64,000 nt of DNA from Pirellulales bacterium (GTDB lineage: Bacteria > Planctomycetota > Planctomycetia > Pirellulales > UBA1268): NCBI GenBank assembly GCA_018401745.1, contig JAGYJY010000013.1:87544-151543 (forward strand). The letters are read 5' to 3'. Below, in pieces: positions 27,330 to 36,457 of the stretch (position 1 is its first letter; each line of letters begins with the position of its first letter). The translations under genes were made by a program, and so were the position numbers. The notes under the pieces are model-generated. The model had not been told where the DNA came from. It saw only the letters and a list, made by a program, of their open reading frames with translations, and did not search any database.

Positions 27330-27941
27330 ATGATTCTGCTGATCGACAACTACGATTCATTCACCTGGAACCTGGTGCAGCGGTTCGGCGAAATCGCCCC
27401 GGACGTGCAGGTGGAGGTGGTTCGCAACGACGGCATCAGCTGCGACGAGATCGCGGCGAAGTCGCCGGAGGCGATCGTGATCTCACCAGGCCCGTGCACG
27501 CCGGACGAGGCGGGGATCTCATGCGCGGTCGTGCAGCGGTTTGCCGGGCGGATCCCGATCCTCGGGGTCTGTCTGGGGCACCAGTCGATCGGCCAGGTCT
27601 TTGGTGGCAGGATCGTGCGGGCCAAGCGGCTGATGCACGGCAAGGTCGACGCGATCGAGCACTCTGGCGAAGGACTGTTCGCGGGGCTTGCGTCACCGAT
27701 CGAAGCCACCCGCTATCACAGCCTGGTGATCGATCCGCCCACGCTTCCGCCGGAGTTTGCGATGGATGCGTGGTCAACGGCTCCCGATGGGTCTCGCGAG
27801 ATCATGGCGATTCGGCACCGCACGATGCCGGTGTATGGGCTGCAGTTTCATCCCGAGAGTTTTCTGACCCACGCCGGCTATGACCTGCTCAAGAACTTTC
27901 TCCAGGCCAGCCAGGTGGCCCAGGGCTCGGAGGGGGCATGA
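27330..27941 (+). CDS. pabA: Glutamine amidotransferase of anthranilate / aminodeoxychorismate synthase
   Basis: Class I glutamine amidotransferase of 203 residues that supplies ammonia for anthranilate or 4-amino-4-deoxychorismate synthesis. The nucleophile C81 is in ILGVCLGHQSIGQ, and the H174/E176 pair is in GLQFHPESFLTHAG. The N-terminus MILLIDNYDSFTWNLVQ is typical of TrpG/PabA. No component I gene (trpE/pabB) is visible nearby, so the pathway is not decided; many bacteria use one protein for both. It overlaps moeA by four bases. Confidence 0.92.
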   Translation: MILLIDNYDSFTWNLVQRFGEIAPDVQVEVVRNDGISCDEIAAKSPEAIVISPGPCTPDEAGISCAVVQRFAGRIPILGVCLGHQSIGQVFGGRIVRAKRLMHGKVDAIEHSGEGLFAGLASPIEATRYHSLVIDPPTLPPEFAMDAWSTAPDGSREIMAIRHRTMPVYGLQFHPESFLTHAGYDLLKNFLQASQVAQGSEGA

Positions 27942-29194
27942 TTGCGCTGGTCGATGCCCTGCGGCTTGTTGAAGAGACCGCCACCGTCCTCGGGCCCCGC
28001 CGAGAACTGCTCGTGCGGTCGTGGGGTCGCAGGCTGGCAGAGCCTGTCGTGGCTGACATCGATTCACCGGCCTGGGATCGAGCGATGATGGACGGCTTTG
28101 CCGTTGCCAATGCCGACTTTGAGGCCGTGGGAGAAGGCGTTGTCGAACTGACGGTGGTTGTCGATCTGGCGGCAGGGGCAACCAGCGACATGGCCGTTGG
28201 AGCTGGGACGGCAGCCAGGATCATGACCGGCGCGGCGATTCCACCCGGCGCCGATGCGGTCGTGCCGATTGAGCGGGCCGTCGACGGCACGGCGTCTGCC
28301 GCAGCGGGAAGCCGGGTGCGGCTGTGCGAGCCCACGTTCCGGCCAGGGCAGCACATCGCTCGCCAAGGCACCGCCTTTGCAGCGGGGGAGGAGGTGCTCA
28401 CCGCCGGGAGCCTGCTCACCGCCGCCGAGATCGGTCTAGCCGCGGAAGCGGGGGCGACGCATGTTGTCGCCTCGCCTCAGGTGCGGGTGGCGATTCTTTC
28501 CACAGGCAGCGAGCTGGTGGACGCTGGGGCGATGCCCGCCCACGGTCAGACCCGCAACACCAACGGCCCGATGGTGGCCGCCGCCGTCAGCCTGCTCGGT
28601 GCTGAGCCGATTCCCCTGGGGATCGCGGCCGATCGTCCCGAGGCGATCCGGGCGGCGATCCGGCAGGGCCTCGCTGCCGATGTGCTCTTGCTCTCCGGCG
28701 GCGTGTCGGCCGGCGACTTCGATCTTGTGCCAGGCCTCCTCCAAGCCTGTGGGGTGCGTCAGGTGTTTCACAAAGTGCAGCTCAAGCCTGGCAAGCCGGT
28801 CTGGTTTGGCCGGCTCGAGCGGCCGGGGGCTCCGCCCACGCTCGTCTTTGGCCTTCCTGGAAACCCTGCCAGCACGCTCGTCTGCTTTGATCTCTTCGTG
28901 CGGCCGGCCATCGGCATCCTCAGCGGACAGCCGCCGGAGGCCTGGCACCTGCCTCGTCGCGAGGCCATGCTCACAGGGAGCTGTAAGGGAGCTGCCGGCC
29001 GGCCCGTGTTTCTGCCGGCTCGGCTCGTCGAGGGAGACGGTCGCCTGACAGCCTCGCCACAGCGGTGGACCGGTTCCTCCGATCTCCGCGGGCTCGCTGG
29101 TGCGTCCGGCCTGATTGCCGTCCCGGCAGGAGCCTCGTTTGTGGCCGGCGACACGCTGGAGGTGCTGGTCCGCACGCCACCTGCGGCCGGCTGA
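27938..29194 (+). CDS. moeA: Molybdopterin molybdenumtransferase
   Basis: Enzyme that inserts molybdate into adenylylated molybdopterin. The 418-residue length is normal. Motifs: SPAWDRAMMDGFAV, MTGAAIPPGADAVVPIE, a STGSEL site with RNTNGPM, SGGVSAGDFD, and VFGLPGNPASTLVCFDLFV. The ATG lies in the pabA stop (ATGA overlap). No other molybdenum cofactor genes are present in the window. Confidence 0.95.
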   Translation: MIALVDALRLVEETATVLGPRRELLVRSWGRRLAEPVVADIDSPAWDRAMMDGFAVANADFEAVGEGVVELTVVVDLAAGATSDMAVGAGTAARIMTGAAIPPGADAVVPIERAVDGTASAAAGSRVRLCEPTFRPGQHIARQGTAFAAGEEVLTAGSLLTAAEIGLAAEAGATHVVASPQVRVAILSTGSELVDAGAMPAHGQTRNTNGPMVAAAVSLLGAEPIPLGIAADRPEAIRAAIRQGLAADVLLLSGGVSAGDFDLVPGLLQACGVRQVFHKVQLKPGKPVWFGRLERPGAPPTLVFGLPGNPASTLVCFDLFVRPAIGILSGQPPEAWHLPRREAMLTGSCKGAAGRPVFLPARLVEGDGRLTASPQRWTGSSDLRGLAGASGLIAVPAGASFVAGDTLEVLVRTPPAAG

Positions 29195-29211
29195 CGCTCA
29201 GCCCGTACGGG

Positions 29212-30150
29212 CTACGTCACGTCGTCGGGTGGCACCACCAGCCCCAGCGACGTGAGCTTCGCCAGGCATTCGTCGCGCTCGCGGCAGCGATCGAGCCGCC
29301 GCCAGCTCTCGTGCTGGGAGGCGAGGAACGCTTCGTGGCTGGCCGGAAAGCCAGCCGCCCCATGTTCGGCCGTGAGCCGCCGGATGACCTCCTGGTCGAG
29401 TCGGGTCAGCCGCAGAGCGTCGACACGGTAGTCGAGGAAGGCTTCCCAGACCAACGGAAAGAGCGGTCGCACGATCTGTTCGCCGAGCGTCGTGGCGTAG
29501 TGGCGAATCTCTTCCTGGGCATGCCAGTCCATGCGGAGGGCCAAGAAGTGCAGCAGGTTGTGCAGGTCGACCTTCCAGTAGGCCTCGGTGTAGGTCGAGA
29601 GCGGCAGATCCTTGCGAGCCTGTTCCCGGGCGACGCCGGCCTCAAGCCGCTGCTGGTAGACCGCCCGGGCGCGGTGATGCAGCTCAGTCTCGGTGTGCGA
29701 GAGAGCGTTGCCGGCTTCCCGGGGGAGCAGGCCCTCTGAGCCCTGACGGTTGCTGGAGGCCTGCGTTCGCCAGGCGTCCGGCTCGGTCGTCTGCATCGAG
29801 TCGATTGCCAGCGAATAGCGAGTGGAATACTCGTTGATGTTGGCCGTGCGGTGGCGAATCCACTGCCGCCAGCAATCCATCGGCACACGCACGAGAAACT
29901 TCAGCTCTGCCATTTCAAACGGTGTCGTGTGGGCATGCCGCAGGAGATACCGGATCAGCTGACGGTCGTCGCTGACCTGTCGCGTCCCTTCGCCGTAGCT
30001 CACCCGAGCGGCCTGGACGACCGCTGCGTCGTCCCCCATCACGTCGACGAGGGTCACGAAGCCGTCATCGAGCACGCGAAACTTCTTCCACCGCAGCGAC
30101 TCGAGAAGCTCGTGGCGAGAGGAGGCGTCGGCAGGCTGCGGCGTTGTCAT
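29212..30150 (-). CDS. thyX: FAD-dependent thymidylate synthase
   Basis: Makes dTMP from dUMP with methylene-tetrahydrofolate and FAD. The ThyX signature appears as RHRTANINEYSTRYS, preceded by RHAHTTPFEMAELKFLVRVP. The C-terminal HNLLHFLALRMDWHAQEEIR segment is also typical. The start was placed at the ATG at 30150; the longer frame to 30201 adds a non-conserved leader. About 312 residues, within family range. Convergent with moeA with a 17-base gap. Confidence 0.95.
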   Translation of the reverse strand: MTTPQPADASSRHELLESLRWKKFRVLDDGFVTLVDVMGDDAAVVQAARVSYGEGTRQVSDDRQLIRYLLRHAHTTPFEMAELKFLVRVPMDCWRQWIRHRTANINEYSTRYSLAIDSMQTTEPDAWRTQASSNRQGSEGLLPREAGNALSHTETELHHRARAVYQQRLEAGVAREQARKDLPLSTYTEAYWKVDLHNLLHFLALRMDWHAQEEIRHYATTLGEQIVRPLFPLVWEAFLDYRVDALRLTRLDQEVIRRLTAEHGAAGFPASHEAFLASQHESWRRLDRCRERDECLAKLTSLGLVVPPDDVT

Positions 30151-30216
30151 AAGAATCTCGTGCGGGGAGGAACTCGGTGGACACCTCCCGCCGATGATCA
30201 CCTCAGCCTACGGCCG

Positions 30217-30477
30217 CTAGGCCTTGCCGTGGAGTTCATTGACGAGGTCGGCGAGCTTGCGGGCGTCGTCCGTGGTGCGGAGGTGGTCGATGCGACTCGT
30301 GGGCACGCCGAGTTTCTCCAGGGCGCCGCCGATCGATGTCCAGAGTTTCTCGCGTTTCTTGCCTTCCGCAAGGTAGAGGTCTGTGACCTGCTCGCCGAGC
30401 CGCTGCAGCAGCTTTGTGTCGAGGTTCTCGTAGTACCGTTTGACGATCGACTGCTGGTATCGTGACAGTTCAGCCAT
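30217..30477 (-). CDS. Small conserved helical protein
   Basis: An 86-residue soluble, helical, highly charged protein starting MAELSRYQQSIVKRYYENLD and ending in LADLVNELHGK. No motif or known function. The composition and the conserved-looking start fit a real gene of the type found in planctomycete genomes. It lies 66 bases upstream of thyX in the same direction and may be co-transcribed. Confidence 0.75.
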   Translation of the reverse strand: MAELSRYQQSIVKRYYENLDTKLLQRLGEQVTDLYLAEGKKREKLWTSIGGALEKLGVPTSRIDHLRTTDDARKLADLVNELHGKA

Positions 30478-30593
30478 GATGGAAAAAGATTCCTGGGCGG
30501 AGGGGATTGTCGTCGAGCAGCGGCCGGGTGGCCTGCTGCCCTGGGGGCGGGTAGATTATCGACGTCGTCATCTTCGACTTTCGAGGGAATTTG

Positions 30594-30941
30594 ATGCCCA
30601 CGATCACGTTTGCCAACGAAAAAAAGGAGATTCAGGTTCGGGATGGCGCGAATTTGCGGCGTGAGACGCTTCAGGCCGGTGTCGCCCTCTATCCTGGAAT
30701 CCATCAGTTGGCCAACTGCCACGGCCTGGGAACCTGCGGCTCCTGCCGGGTTCTGGTCACCGAAGGGATGGAAAACACCAGCCGGATGGGTCTGCTGGAG
30801 AAGGTGAGGCTGGGCGTTTCGCTCGCCTACATCGGTAAAGAAGACACGATGCGGCTGGCCTGCCAGACCCGGGTGCATGGCGACATCACCGTGACCACCC
30901 GCCCAGCGGCAAATCTCTACGGTGAAAACTTCTTCAGCTGA
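30594..30941 (+). CDS. 2Fe-2S ferredoxin
   Basis: A 115-residue plant-type ferredoxin from the ATG at 30594, with GAGGGA seven bases upstream. Cluster ligands are in ANCHGLGTCGSCR (C-x5-C-x2-C) and the fourth Cys in LACQTR. An electron carrier in the cytoplasm; no partner reductase or oxygenase is adjacent. The PII-like gene follows after 90 bases in the same direction. Confidence 0.88.
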   Translation: MPTITFANEKKEIQVRDGANLRRETLQAGVALYPGIHQLANCHGLGTCGSCRVLVTEGMENTSRMGLLEKVRLGVSLAYIGKEDTMRLACQTRVHGDITVTTRPAANLYGENFFS

Positions 30942-31031
30942 CTGGGCTGAGCAGTCTGCCGTCACAGCGGAGCCGCCAGTCGTGATGTTGCTGGCTGACG
31001 GACATGCAGGCCTTCAAGAGCGAGGATCGGC

Positions 31032-31340
31032 GTGAAGGAAGTGATTGCCATCGTGAAGCCCTTCCTTGCCGAGCGGGTCCTGGCGGCCCTTGGTCGCTCG
31101 CCGCTGGAGGCCTGCACCGTCCGCGAGGTGAAGGGCTATGGCCGCCAGAAGAACTATCTCGATCAGTATGGCGAGAGCGACTACTCGCAGGCCTTTCTTC
31201 CCAAGGTCGAGATTTCCATGTGGGTTGAAGACCACCGGGTCGACGAGGTGGTTGACCGTGTCGTGGCCGTGGCCCGCACGGGCCGCATGGGAGATGGGAA
31301 GGTCTTTGTGATGCCTGCGGCAGAGGCGAAGGAGACGTGA
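31032..31340 (+). CDS. PII-family nitrogen regulatory protein
   Basis: A 102-residue PII signal protein (GlnB/GlnK type), starting at a GTG with GAGGA seven bases before. MKEVIAIVKPFLAERVLAAL is the first strand-helix. The T-loop is GYGRQKNYLDQYGESDY, with Tyr residues at the place modified by uridylylation in proteobacteria. A C-terminal TGRMGDGKVFVMP completes the nucleotide site. No amtB or glnA gene is adjacent, so its target is unknown. Confidence 0.92.
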   Translation: MKEVIAIVKPFLAERVLAALGRSPLEACTVREVKGYGRQKNYLDQYGESDYSQAFLPKVEISMWVEDHRVDEVVDRVVAVARTGRMGDGKVFVMPAAEAKET

Positions 31341-31390
31341 GCCCGGCCGCTCGTCGCCTCCTTCGCTCGTGCCTGCCGATCAGCGCGGTC

Positions 31391-32330
31391 TCAGCGGGCA
31401 AAGATGCCCGTCGCATACCAGATGCCATTGCGGCCTCGGCGGATATCGAAGCCGAAGATCGCATGCCGGCTGCGGACTGCATTCCAGTGGCCCGACGACT
31501 GCCGCCAGCTGCTGACACAGTCGACGCACGAGTCGAGCAGATCCTGGTTTTCCCAGCTCTCAGCCACCACCTCCACCGGTGAACTGACCGGGCGGCTGAC
31601 TTGCGAAAGGATCCGACGCGAGCGGGTCGACCAGTTGTGGTGCCCCTGGTTGCCGAGAGACGCCTGGTGCAGCGAATGACTGGCGGCCTCTGAGGCCAGC
31701 ACCGGATCGGCATCCCCCTCGGTGCTCTGTGGCCGCTCCGGGTGAATGCGAACGGCAAGAATCATCGAACGCTGCGTGAGCGTGCCGGCCGGCATGTCGG
31801 CAAGCTCGTCGATGTGCGACGGGGAAAAACGGTAGTACTTGCCGGGCGTGCGGGGCAGGATCGAGACGATTCTGCCATACACCGAAGGGCCCCCGCGGTC
31901 GGCTGCTTGGTGGGCATAGTCCACAGTGAACACGCCGGTTCCGCGGCGCAGCTCGACGAGTGACGGATGATCCACGAGGCGGATCTGGCTGCCCTTGATC
32001 GCCGTCGTTCCCGCCAGTGGGAGCCGACAGAACACCCAGGGCGTCGCGCTGGTGGCGAAGCGGCTCTGCACAGCGGGCTGCTGCAGATAGCGGCCGACCA
32101 GATCGTCGTCGTTTACCTCTGGTTCGATCGACACCAGCAGCATGGCACCCGCGTCGCGGGCGGCTGCGGTGGCCTCGGCGTAGTCGTTGATACAGCTGAC
32201 CGTCGGCGGATAGTGCTTCGGATGACGGTGTGTCATCGCCGCGGACTGCTGTTGGCAGCCAGAGCAGAAGGGCTGCCGCCACGAACCAACCCCTCGAGCC
32301 TCTCTTACCAACGTCCCTGTGTGTCCGCAT
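31391..32330 (-). CDS. Secreted protein with thioredoxin-like and CAP-like parts, frame broken
   Basis: The ATG at 32330 opens a signal peptide (GWFVAAALLLWLPTAVRG). One extra base near 32189 then changes frame; corrected, it reads GQLYNDYAEATAAARDAGAM, a thioredoxin-like helix-strand start. The C-terminal part has SLHQASLGNQGHHNWSTRSR, EVVAESWENQDLL and SWRQSSGHWNAV. This resembles the His/Glu and W-x-x-S-x-G-H pattern of CAP (SCP/PR-1) proteins. The CAP assignment is by eye and moderate. Divergent from the large secreted protein gene at 32568. Confidence 0.6.
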
Positions 32331-32567
32331 CTTTGCGAGACTCCTTTCGGCTTGCGCGTGTCTGCGGCGGCCTCATGCTTGAGGCCGCGGTCTTCTTGGC
32401 AGGCGATTGGAAGGCCGGGACGACGGCCTGGCAAGTCTCTCCGGTTTTGCCGCTTCTGCGGGTCGTGCTGGTCGCGAAAAACCGGCGGTTTCGGTAGATT
32501 GGCCTGCCTGATGCGGCTGAAGGACCAGCTGCCAGCCTGCCACACGGCGTCCGCAAGGGAGCGTTCG

Positions 32568-34589
32568 ATGAAGCGTTGGATGAACCGGTTTGTGACCATC
32601 GCCGAGCAGGTGTGGCTGGAGCCGCAGAGCCCTCATGTGAGCAGGATGCGATGGTGGGCGTGTGCCATGCTTGCCATGGCGTTGGCCATCGTGTCGGGGC
32701 CGGCGAGGCCGCTCGCTGCAGCCGACCTGGCCGAACTGGCCGCCGAGGCTCGGGCCGAGAAGGGCGAGTTTCGCACCGTCGACGCCGGGGTGCTCAAGCG
32801 GGCAGCCGCAGGCCTGCGGGTCGCCCTGGCCCCGCTGAGGCGGCTGCTCGATCGCAGCGCAAGCGGGCTGGGATGGCGGCGGTACCTCGACTGGCCGACG
32901 CTTTCTCAGGTGTCGTCTGACGAGTTTGCCGATGCAGACGCTGGCGTTGACGCCAGCCTGCTCGACCGGCTGCAGACGCGGTTTGAAACGGGGGCCAACG
33001 GTCTTGCGATGCCGCAGTTTGCCAGAGTTCGCCGGGCGCTCGACCGGTATCGTCGTGCTGCCGATGCAGCGACCGCGGCGGATGCCGCTGAGCGGCATGC
33101 GGAGATTCTCGAGCGACTCGCATCAGCTCTTGAAGAGGCTGAGGCCGATGGCACCTCCGACGCGCTCGAGCCGGTCGGGCTCGTTCTCCACGAACTGGAA
33201 GCAACCGGCCAGTCGCTCGAACTGGTGGAACGCGTGCGGGCGGTGACGGGCCGCCCCAACCTGTTGATCGATGTCGAGGAATCGCTGCTGGCGGCTGGGG
33301 TCGATCGCGAGGTTGATCAGGTCGAACCGGTGGACGAGGTGATCGTGGGCACACGGGTCCGCGGCACAGGCCACACCATTGGCCAGGTGCGGCTCGATCT
33401 CGTGCCGTCGACCTCCGAGGCAGCGTTTGAACTGGTTTTTGGAGCGGTCAACCATTCCCAAACTCGCGGTGGACGCGGGCCGGTGACGGTGTTTAGCAAC
33501 GGTGAAACGCAGCTCGATGCCCGCAAGCGTCTGCTGGTGGATGACGAGGGCATCACTGTCGGCCCCACGCAGGTTTCGGCAAAGGCTCAGTCGACGCCCA
33601 CGGGGATCGCCGTCTCCAAGCGGTTTGGCAAGCGGCTGATTCGCAAGATTGCCAGCCGCAAGTCGGCAGAGATTCGGCCTCAGGCCGACAGGGAAGCCTC
33701 AGCGAAGGCGGAAGCGAAGCTGCGGCGGCAGTTTGAGCAACAGACCGCCGGCCCGATCAAGCAGGCTCGCGCGGATTATCAGCAGCGATTTCGCGAGCCG
33801 CTGCTGGAGCGGGATTGGTATCCCGACCTGCTCACCATGTCGACGAGCGATTCACGGCTCTCGGTGGCCGCGCGGAAGGCGATCTCCGACCAGATTTCGG
33901 CAGCCACTCCGGCTCCGGCTCCTGCCGCCGAGGCCGTGCTCTCGGCCCGTGTCCACGACACGCTCGTCAACAACGTGGCGGAGATCACGCTCTCCGGCCG
34001 CACGCTCACTCAGGAAGACGTGGAGAAGCTGGCCACATCGCGGGATGTCGCCGTGCCAGAGGCCTTCGGCAGTGATCCCGATCAGCAGCCCTGGTCGATC
34101 ACGTTTGCCCGCCGCCGCCCCGTTGAGCTTGATGTGGCCGACGACTGGCTGCAGCTGACGATCCGTGGCGACGGCTTCACCTCCGGCGACCGCTCCTTTC
34201 CGGGCATGGATATCTGGGTTGCCTATCGAGTTGGGCAGGTCGAGGGCGATTCCAGTCGGCTGGCCCTGATTCGAGAGGGCGACGTGAATATCTTTCCGCC
34301 AGGATTCGAATCCGGGGTCGATCGGCTGACCGTCCAAGAGACCTCGCTCAAGGGTATTCTCACCAAGCGGTTCAACCGCATCTTCAAGGAAGTGGTGGAG
34401 ATTGAGCCGCTGAAGCTGCCTGGCCAGCTTGAAGCGGCCGGGCCGCTGCCGATCGAGCAGCTGCTGGTCCGCAAGGATGGCTGGATCTCGGCTGGCTGGC
34501 GGGCCAAGGATGCCAAGCGGCCTGCTGAGGCGGAGGTGGCGGCCGGAGGCGTCGCTGCCGCCGAAGTGAAACTGGTCGCTGCAGAATAG
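32568..34589 (+). CDS. Large exported protein of unknown function
   Basis: A 673-residue protein from the ATG at 32568 with AGGGAG six bases upstream. An N-terminal hydrophobic segment (WWACAMLAMALAIVSG, about residues 28-43) is preceded by a longer leader, so it is a signal peptide or anchor. The rest alternates helical regions, such as residues 60-190 rich in Ala/Arg/Asp, with beta-type segments. A 'DEVIVGTRVRGTGHTIGQ' stretch and a basic ASRKSAEIRPQADREASAKA helix are seen. No catalytic motif is recognised. It looks like one of the large, planctomycete-type exported proteins. Confidence 0.75.
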   Translation: MKRWMNRFVTIAEQVWLEPQSPHVSRMRWWACAMLAMALAIVSGPARPLAAADLAELAAEARAEKGEFRTVDAGVLKRAAAGLRVALAPLRRLLDRSASGLGWRRYLDWPTLSQVSSDEFADADAGVDASLLDRLQTRFETGANGLAMPQFARVRRALDRYRRAADAATAADAAERHAEILERLASALEEAEADGTSDALEPVGLVLHELEATGQSLELVERVRAVTGRPNLLIDVEESLLAAGVDREVDQVEPVDEVIVGTRVRGTGHTIGQVRLDLVPSTSEAAFELVFGAVNHSQTRGGRGPVTVFSNGETQLDARKRLLVDDEGITVGPTQVSAKAQSTPTGIAVSKRFGKRLIRKIASRKSAEIRPQADREASAKAEAKLRRQFEQQTAGPIKQARADYQQRFREPLLERDWYPDLLTMSTSDSRLSVAARKAISDQISAATPAPAPAAEAVLSARVHDTLVNNVAEITLSGRTLTQEDVEKLATSRDVAVPEAFGSDPDQQPWSITFARRRPVELDVADDWLQLTIRGDGFTSGDRSFPGMDIWVAYRVGQVEGDSSRLALIREGDVNIFPPGFESGVDRLTVQETSLKGILTKRFNRIFKEVVEIEPLKLPGQLEAAGPLPIEQLLVRKDGWISAGWRAKDAKRPAEAEVAAGGVAAAEVKLVAAE

Positions 34590-34647
34590 CCGCCGCGACA
34601 GTGGGTGCTGCAGCCGATCTCACGGGATGCCCGCGTCGACCGATCGG

Positions 34648-35289
34648 CTACTGCTCGAACACCGGACGCGGAGTCTCGGTTGGCACAAGCGGCTCAAGCG
34701 GACGGATCCAGATCGAGCGAAACTGCACGGGGTTTCCGTGGTCCTGGATCATGATCGGCAGGGCGTCGGCATGGGCCATGGGCTGAGGCGGCCTGTGCCA
34801 GGCGGTGGGGCCGAGGATCTCAGTGTCGGCATGGATCGAAATCCCATTCTGGAGCACGCTCACGCGGCCCGACTGCTCCTGCGAGCCATCCTCCGCAAAC
34901 CGGGGCCGAGTGAAGAGGATGTCGTAGCTCTGCCACTGGCCCGGAGGCCGGCAGGCATTCACCATGGGCGGCCGCTGCTTGTAGAGGGCGCCGCACTGGC
35001 CATCGGGATAGGTCAGCGGGCCTGCAGTGCCGTCTTCAAAGGAGTCGAGCACCTGGATCTCGTAGAGGCCCATCAGAAACACGCCGGAGTTGCCGCGGCC
35101 CTGGCCTGAGCCTGTCGCCGGCGATGGCGTGCGAAACTCGACATGCAGCTGGCAGTCGCCGAAGGCCTGCTTGGTGCGGATGGCTCCACCGCCGACGGTG
35201 GCCACACCGTCGGACACCGTCCAGGCGTCGGCTCCCTCCCAGGCATCAAGGCTCAAGCCGTCAAAGAGCGGAATCGCATCCGACGGCAT
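34648..35289 (-). CDS. DUF1080 / 3-keto-disaccharide hydrolase domain protein
   Basis: A jelly-roll protein of about 213 residues from the ATG at 35289. Typical DUF1080 features: IPLFDGLSLDAWEG near the start, IRTKQAFGDCQLHVEFRTP, GRGNSGVFLMGLYEIQVLDS and QWQSYDILFTRPRF, ending with PVQFRSIWIRPLE. The frame remains open upstream to 35367, inside the SGNH gene; the exact start is uncertain, and no good ribosome site is seen. Members occur next to sugar and sulfate ester degradation genes in planctomycetes. The start used here lies 29 bases before the SGNH gene ends. Confidence 0.82.
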   Translation of the reverse strand: MPSDAIPLFDGLSLDAWEGADAWTVSDGVATVGGGAIRTKQAFGDCQLHVEFRTPSPATGSGQGRGNSGVFLMGLYEIQVLDSFEDGTAGPLTYPDGQCGALYKQRPPMVNACRPPGQWQSYDILFTRPRFAEDGSQEQSGRVSVLQNGISIHADTEILGPTAWHRPPQPMAHADALPIMIQDHGNPVQFRSIWIRPLEPLVPTETPRPVFEQ

Positions 35290-36374
35290 CACCGCTGGCT
35301 CGGCTCGCCGCAGGACCTGGAGTGACAGCCTGGGGCCGTGGCCATTCCAGGGCGATTCGCCACTCACCTCCAGGGTGTTTGGTGCCGCGGAGCTGCCGCC
35401 GGCGGCTTCGCAGCGAGCTGGTGAGGGCTGCGGCTTTCGCCTGGGCCTCGGCCAGCGGCAGTCCCTCGGCCATACCGGGGCGGAGATGCCCAGCAGCCGT
35501 CAGAGAAGCGTCACGAACAACCTTCATTCGTTCGGTCGCTTCCGGCAGGAACGGAGCCAGAGCGGCTTCGCTCATGGAATCGGGGGCGGCCCCGAGCCCC
35601 GCAAGGACAGCTTCCGCAATCACCCGCTGCCCGGCCTCATCGGGATGAACGGCATCTGGCTGAAAGGTGAAGTCGGCGTCGGCACCGCGGCGGTCGGCGA
35701 GAGCCTTGGCCATCGGCCCATGGACGTCGATCACCAGCCAGCCGTCGGCACGTTTGCCGAGCAGCCAGGCCGAGTAGGCAGCAAGCACAGCCTCGTAGTC
35801 GGTCTCGCCGGCGGGATGTGTCTTCCCAGGGCGGCCGTCGTAGATCGGTGGCGTGAGGTGGATGATGGTCGCGCCAGCCGCCTCAGAGGCCTCATGCAGC
35901 CGCTCGATGCCCCTGCGGAAGGCGGAGAAGCGGTCCTCATCGAGCGGCAGGTAGATGCCGCAGTTCATTCCGTAGCAGGCGACGACGAGATCGGGCCGAA
36001 CGAGCCTGAGCACTCGATCGAGTCGCTCATGCAGGTCTGGCCGTGGAAAGGCCCCGCCGGCGTGCCCCTCCTCCGAGAGCCCTGAAACCGTTTCGCTCGG
36101 CAGGGCTGCATTGACGAGCGACGCCGTGAGCCCTTGCTCCTCCATCCAGGCAGAGAGCGTTGCCACCCAGCCACCGGCATAGGCGACGCTATCCCCAAGG
36201 ATCAACACACGCTCCGCCTCACGGAGCACCCGACCTGCATCAGCAGCCTTAGGCTGGTCGTCGGTCTGCGTGTCGGCAGCCGCCGCCCGTGATGCTGCCG
36301 CAGATCCCGCGGTGCCGGCCAGCCGCCATGACCACCGACCAGGCGCACAACATCCTCACGACGACGGCGTGCAT
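35261..36374 (-). CDS. SGNH/GDSL-family esterase, exported, frame broken
   Basis: Lipase/esterase-fold hydrolase. The catalytic blocks are ERVLILGDSVAYAGGW (block I, Ser), YGMNCGIYLP (block III, Asn) and DAVHPDEAGQRV (block V, Asp/His). The ATG at 36374 has AGGGGGAAGC before it and encodes a signal peptide (RMLCAWSVVMAAG). One extra base near 36319-36320 shifts the frame; corrected, GTAGSAAASRAAAADTQ leads into the catalytic part. The C-terminal 100 residues are helical with PGMAEGLPLAEAQAKAAAL. Likely removes acyl groups from carbohydrates, inferred from the neighbours. Confidence 0.8.
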
Positions 36375-36457
36375 CGCTTCCCCCTCTCGCAGAATCCCCA
36401 CACCAAGCCGCCTCCCGATGAGGCGGCTCGTACGATTCCTGGCCTCGCTGCGGCTGC

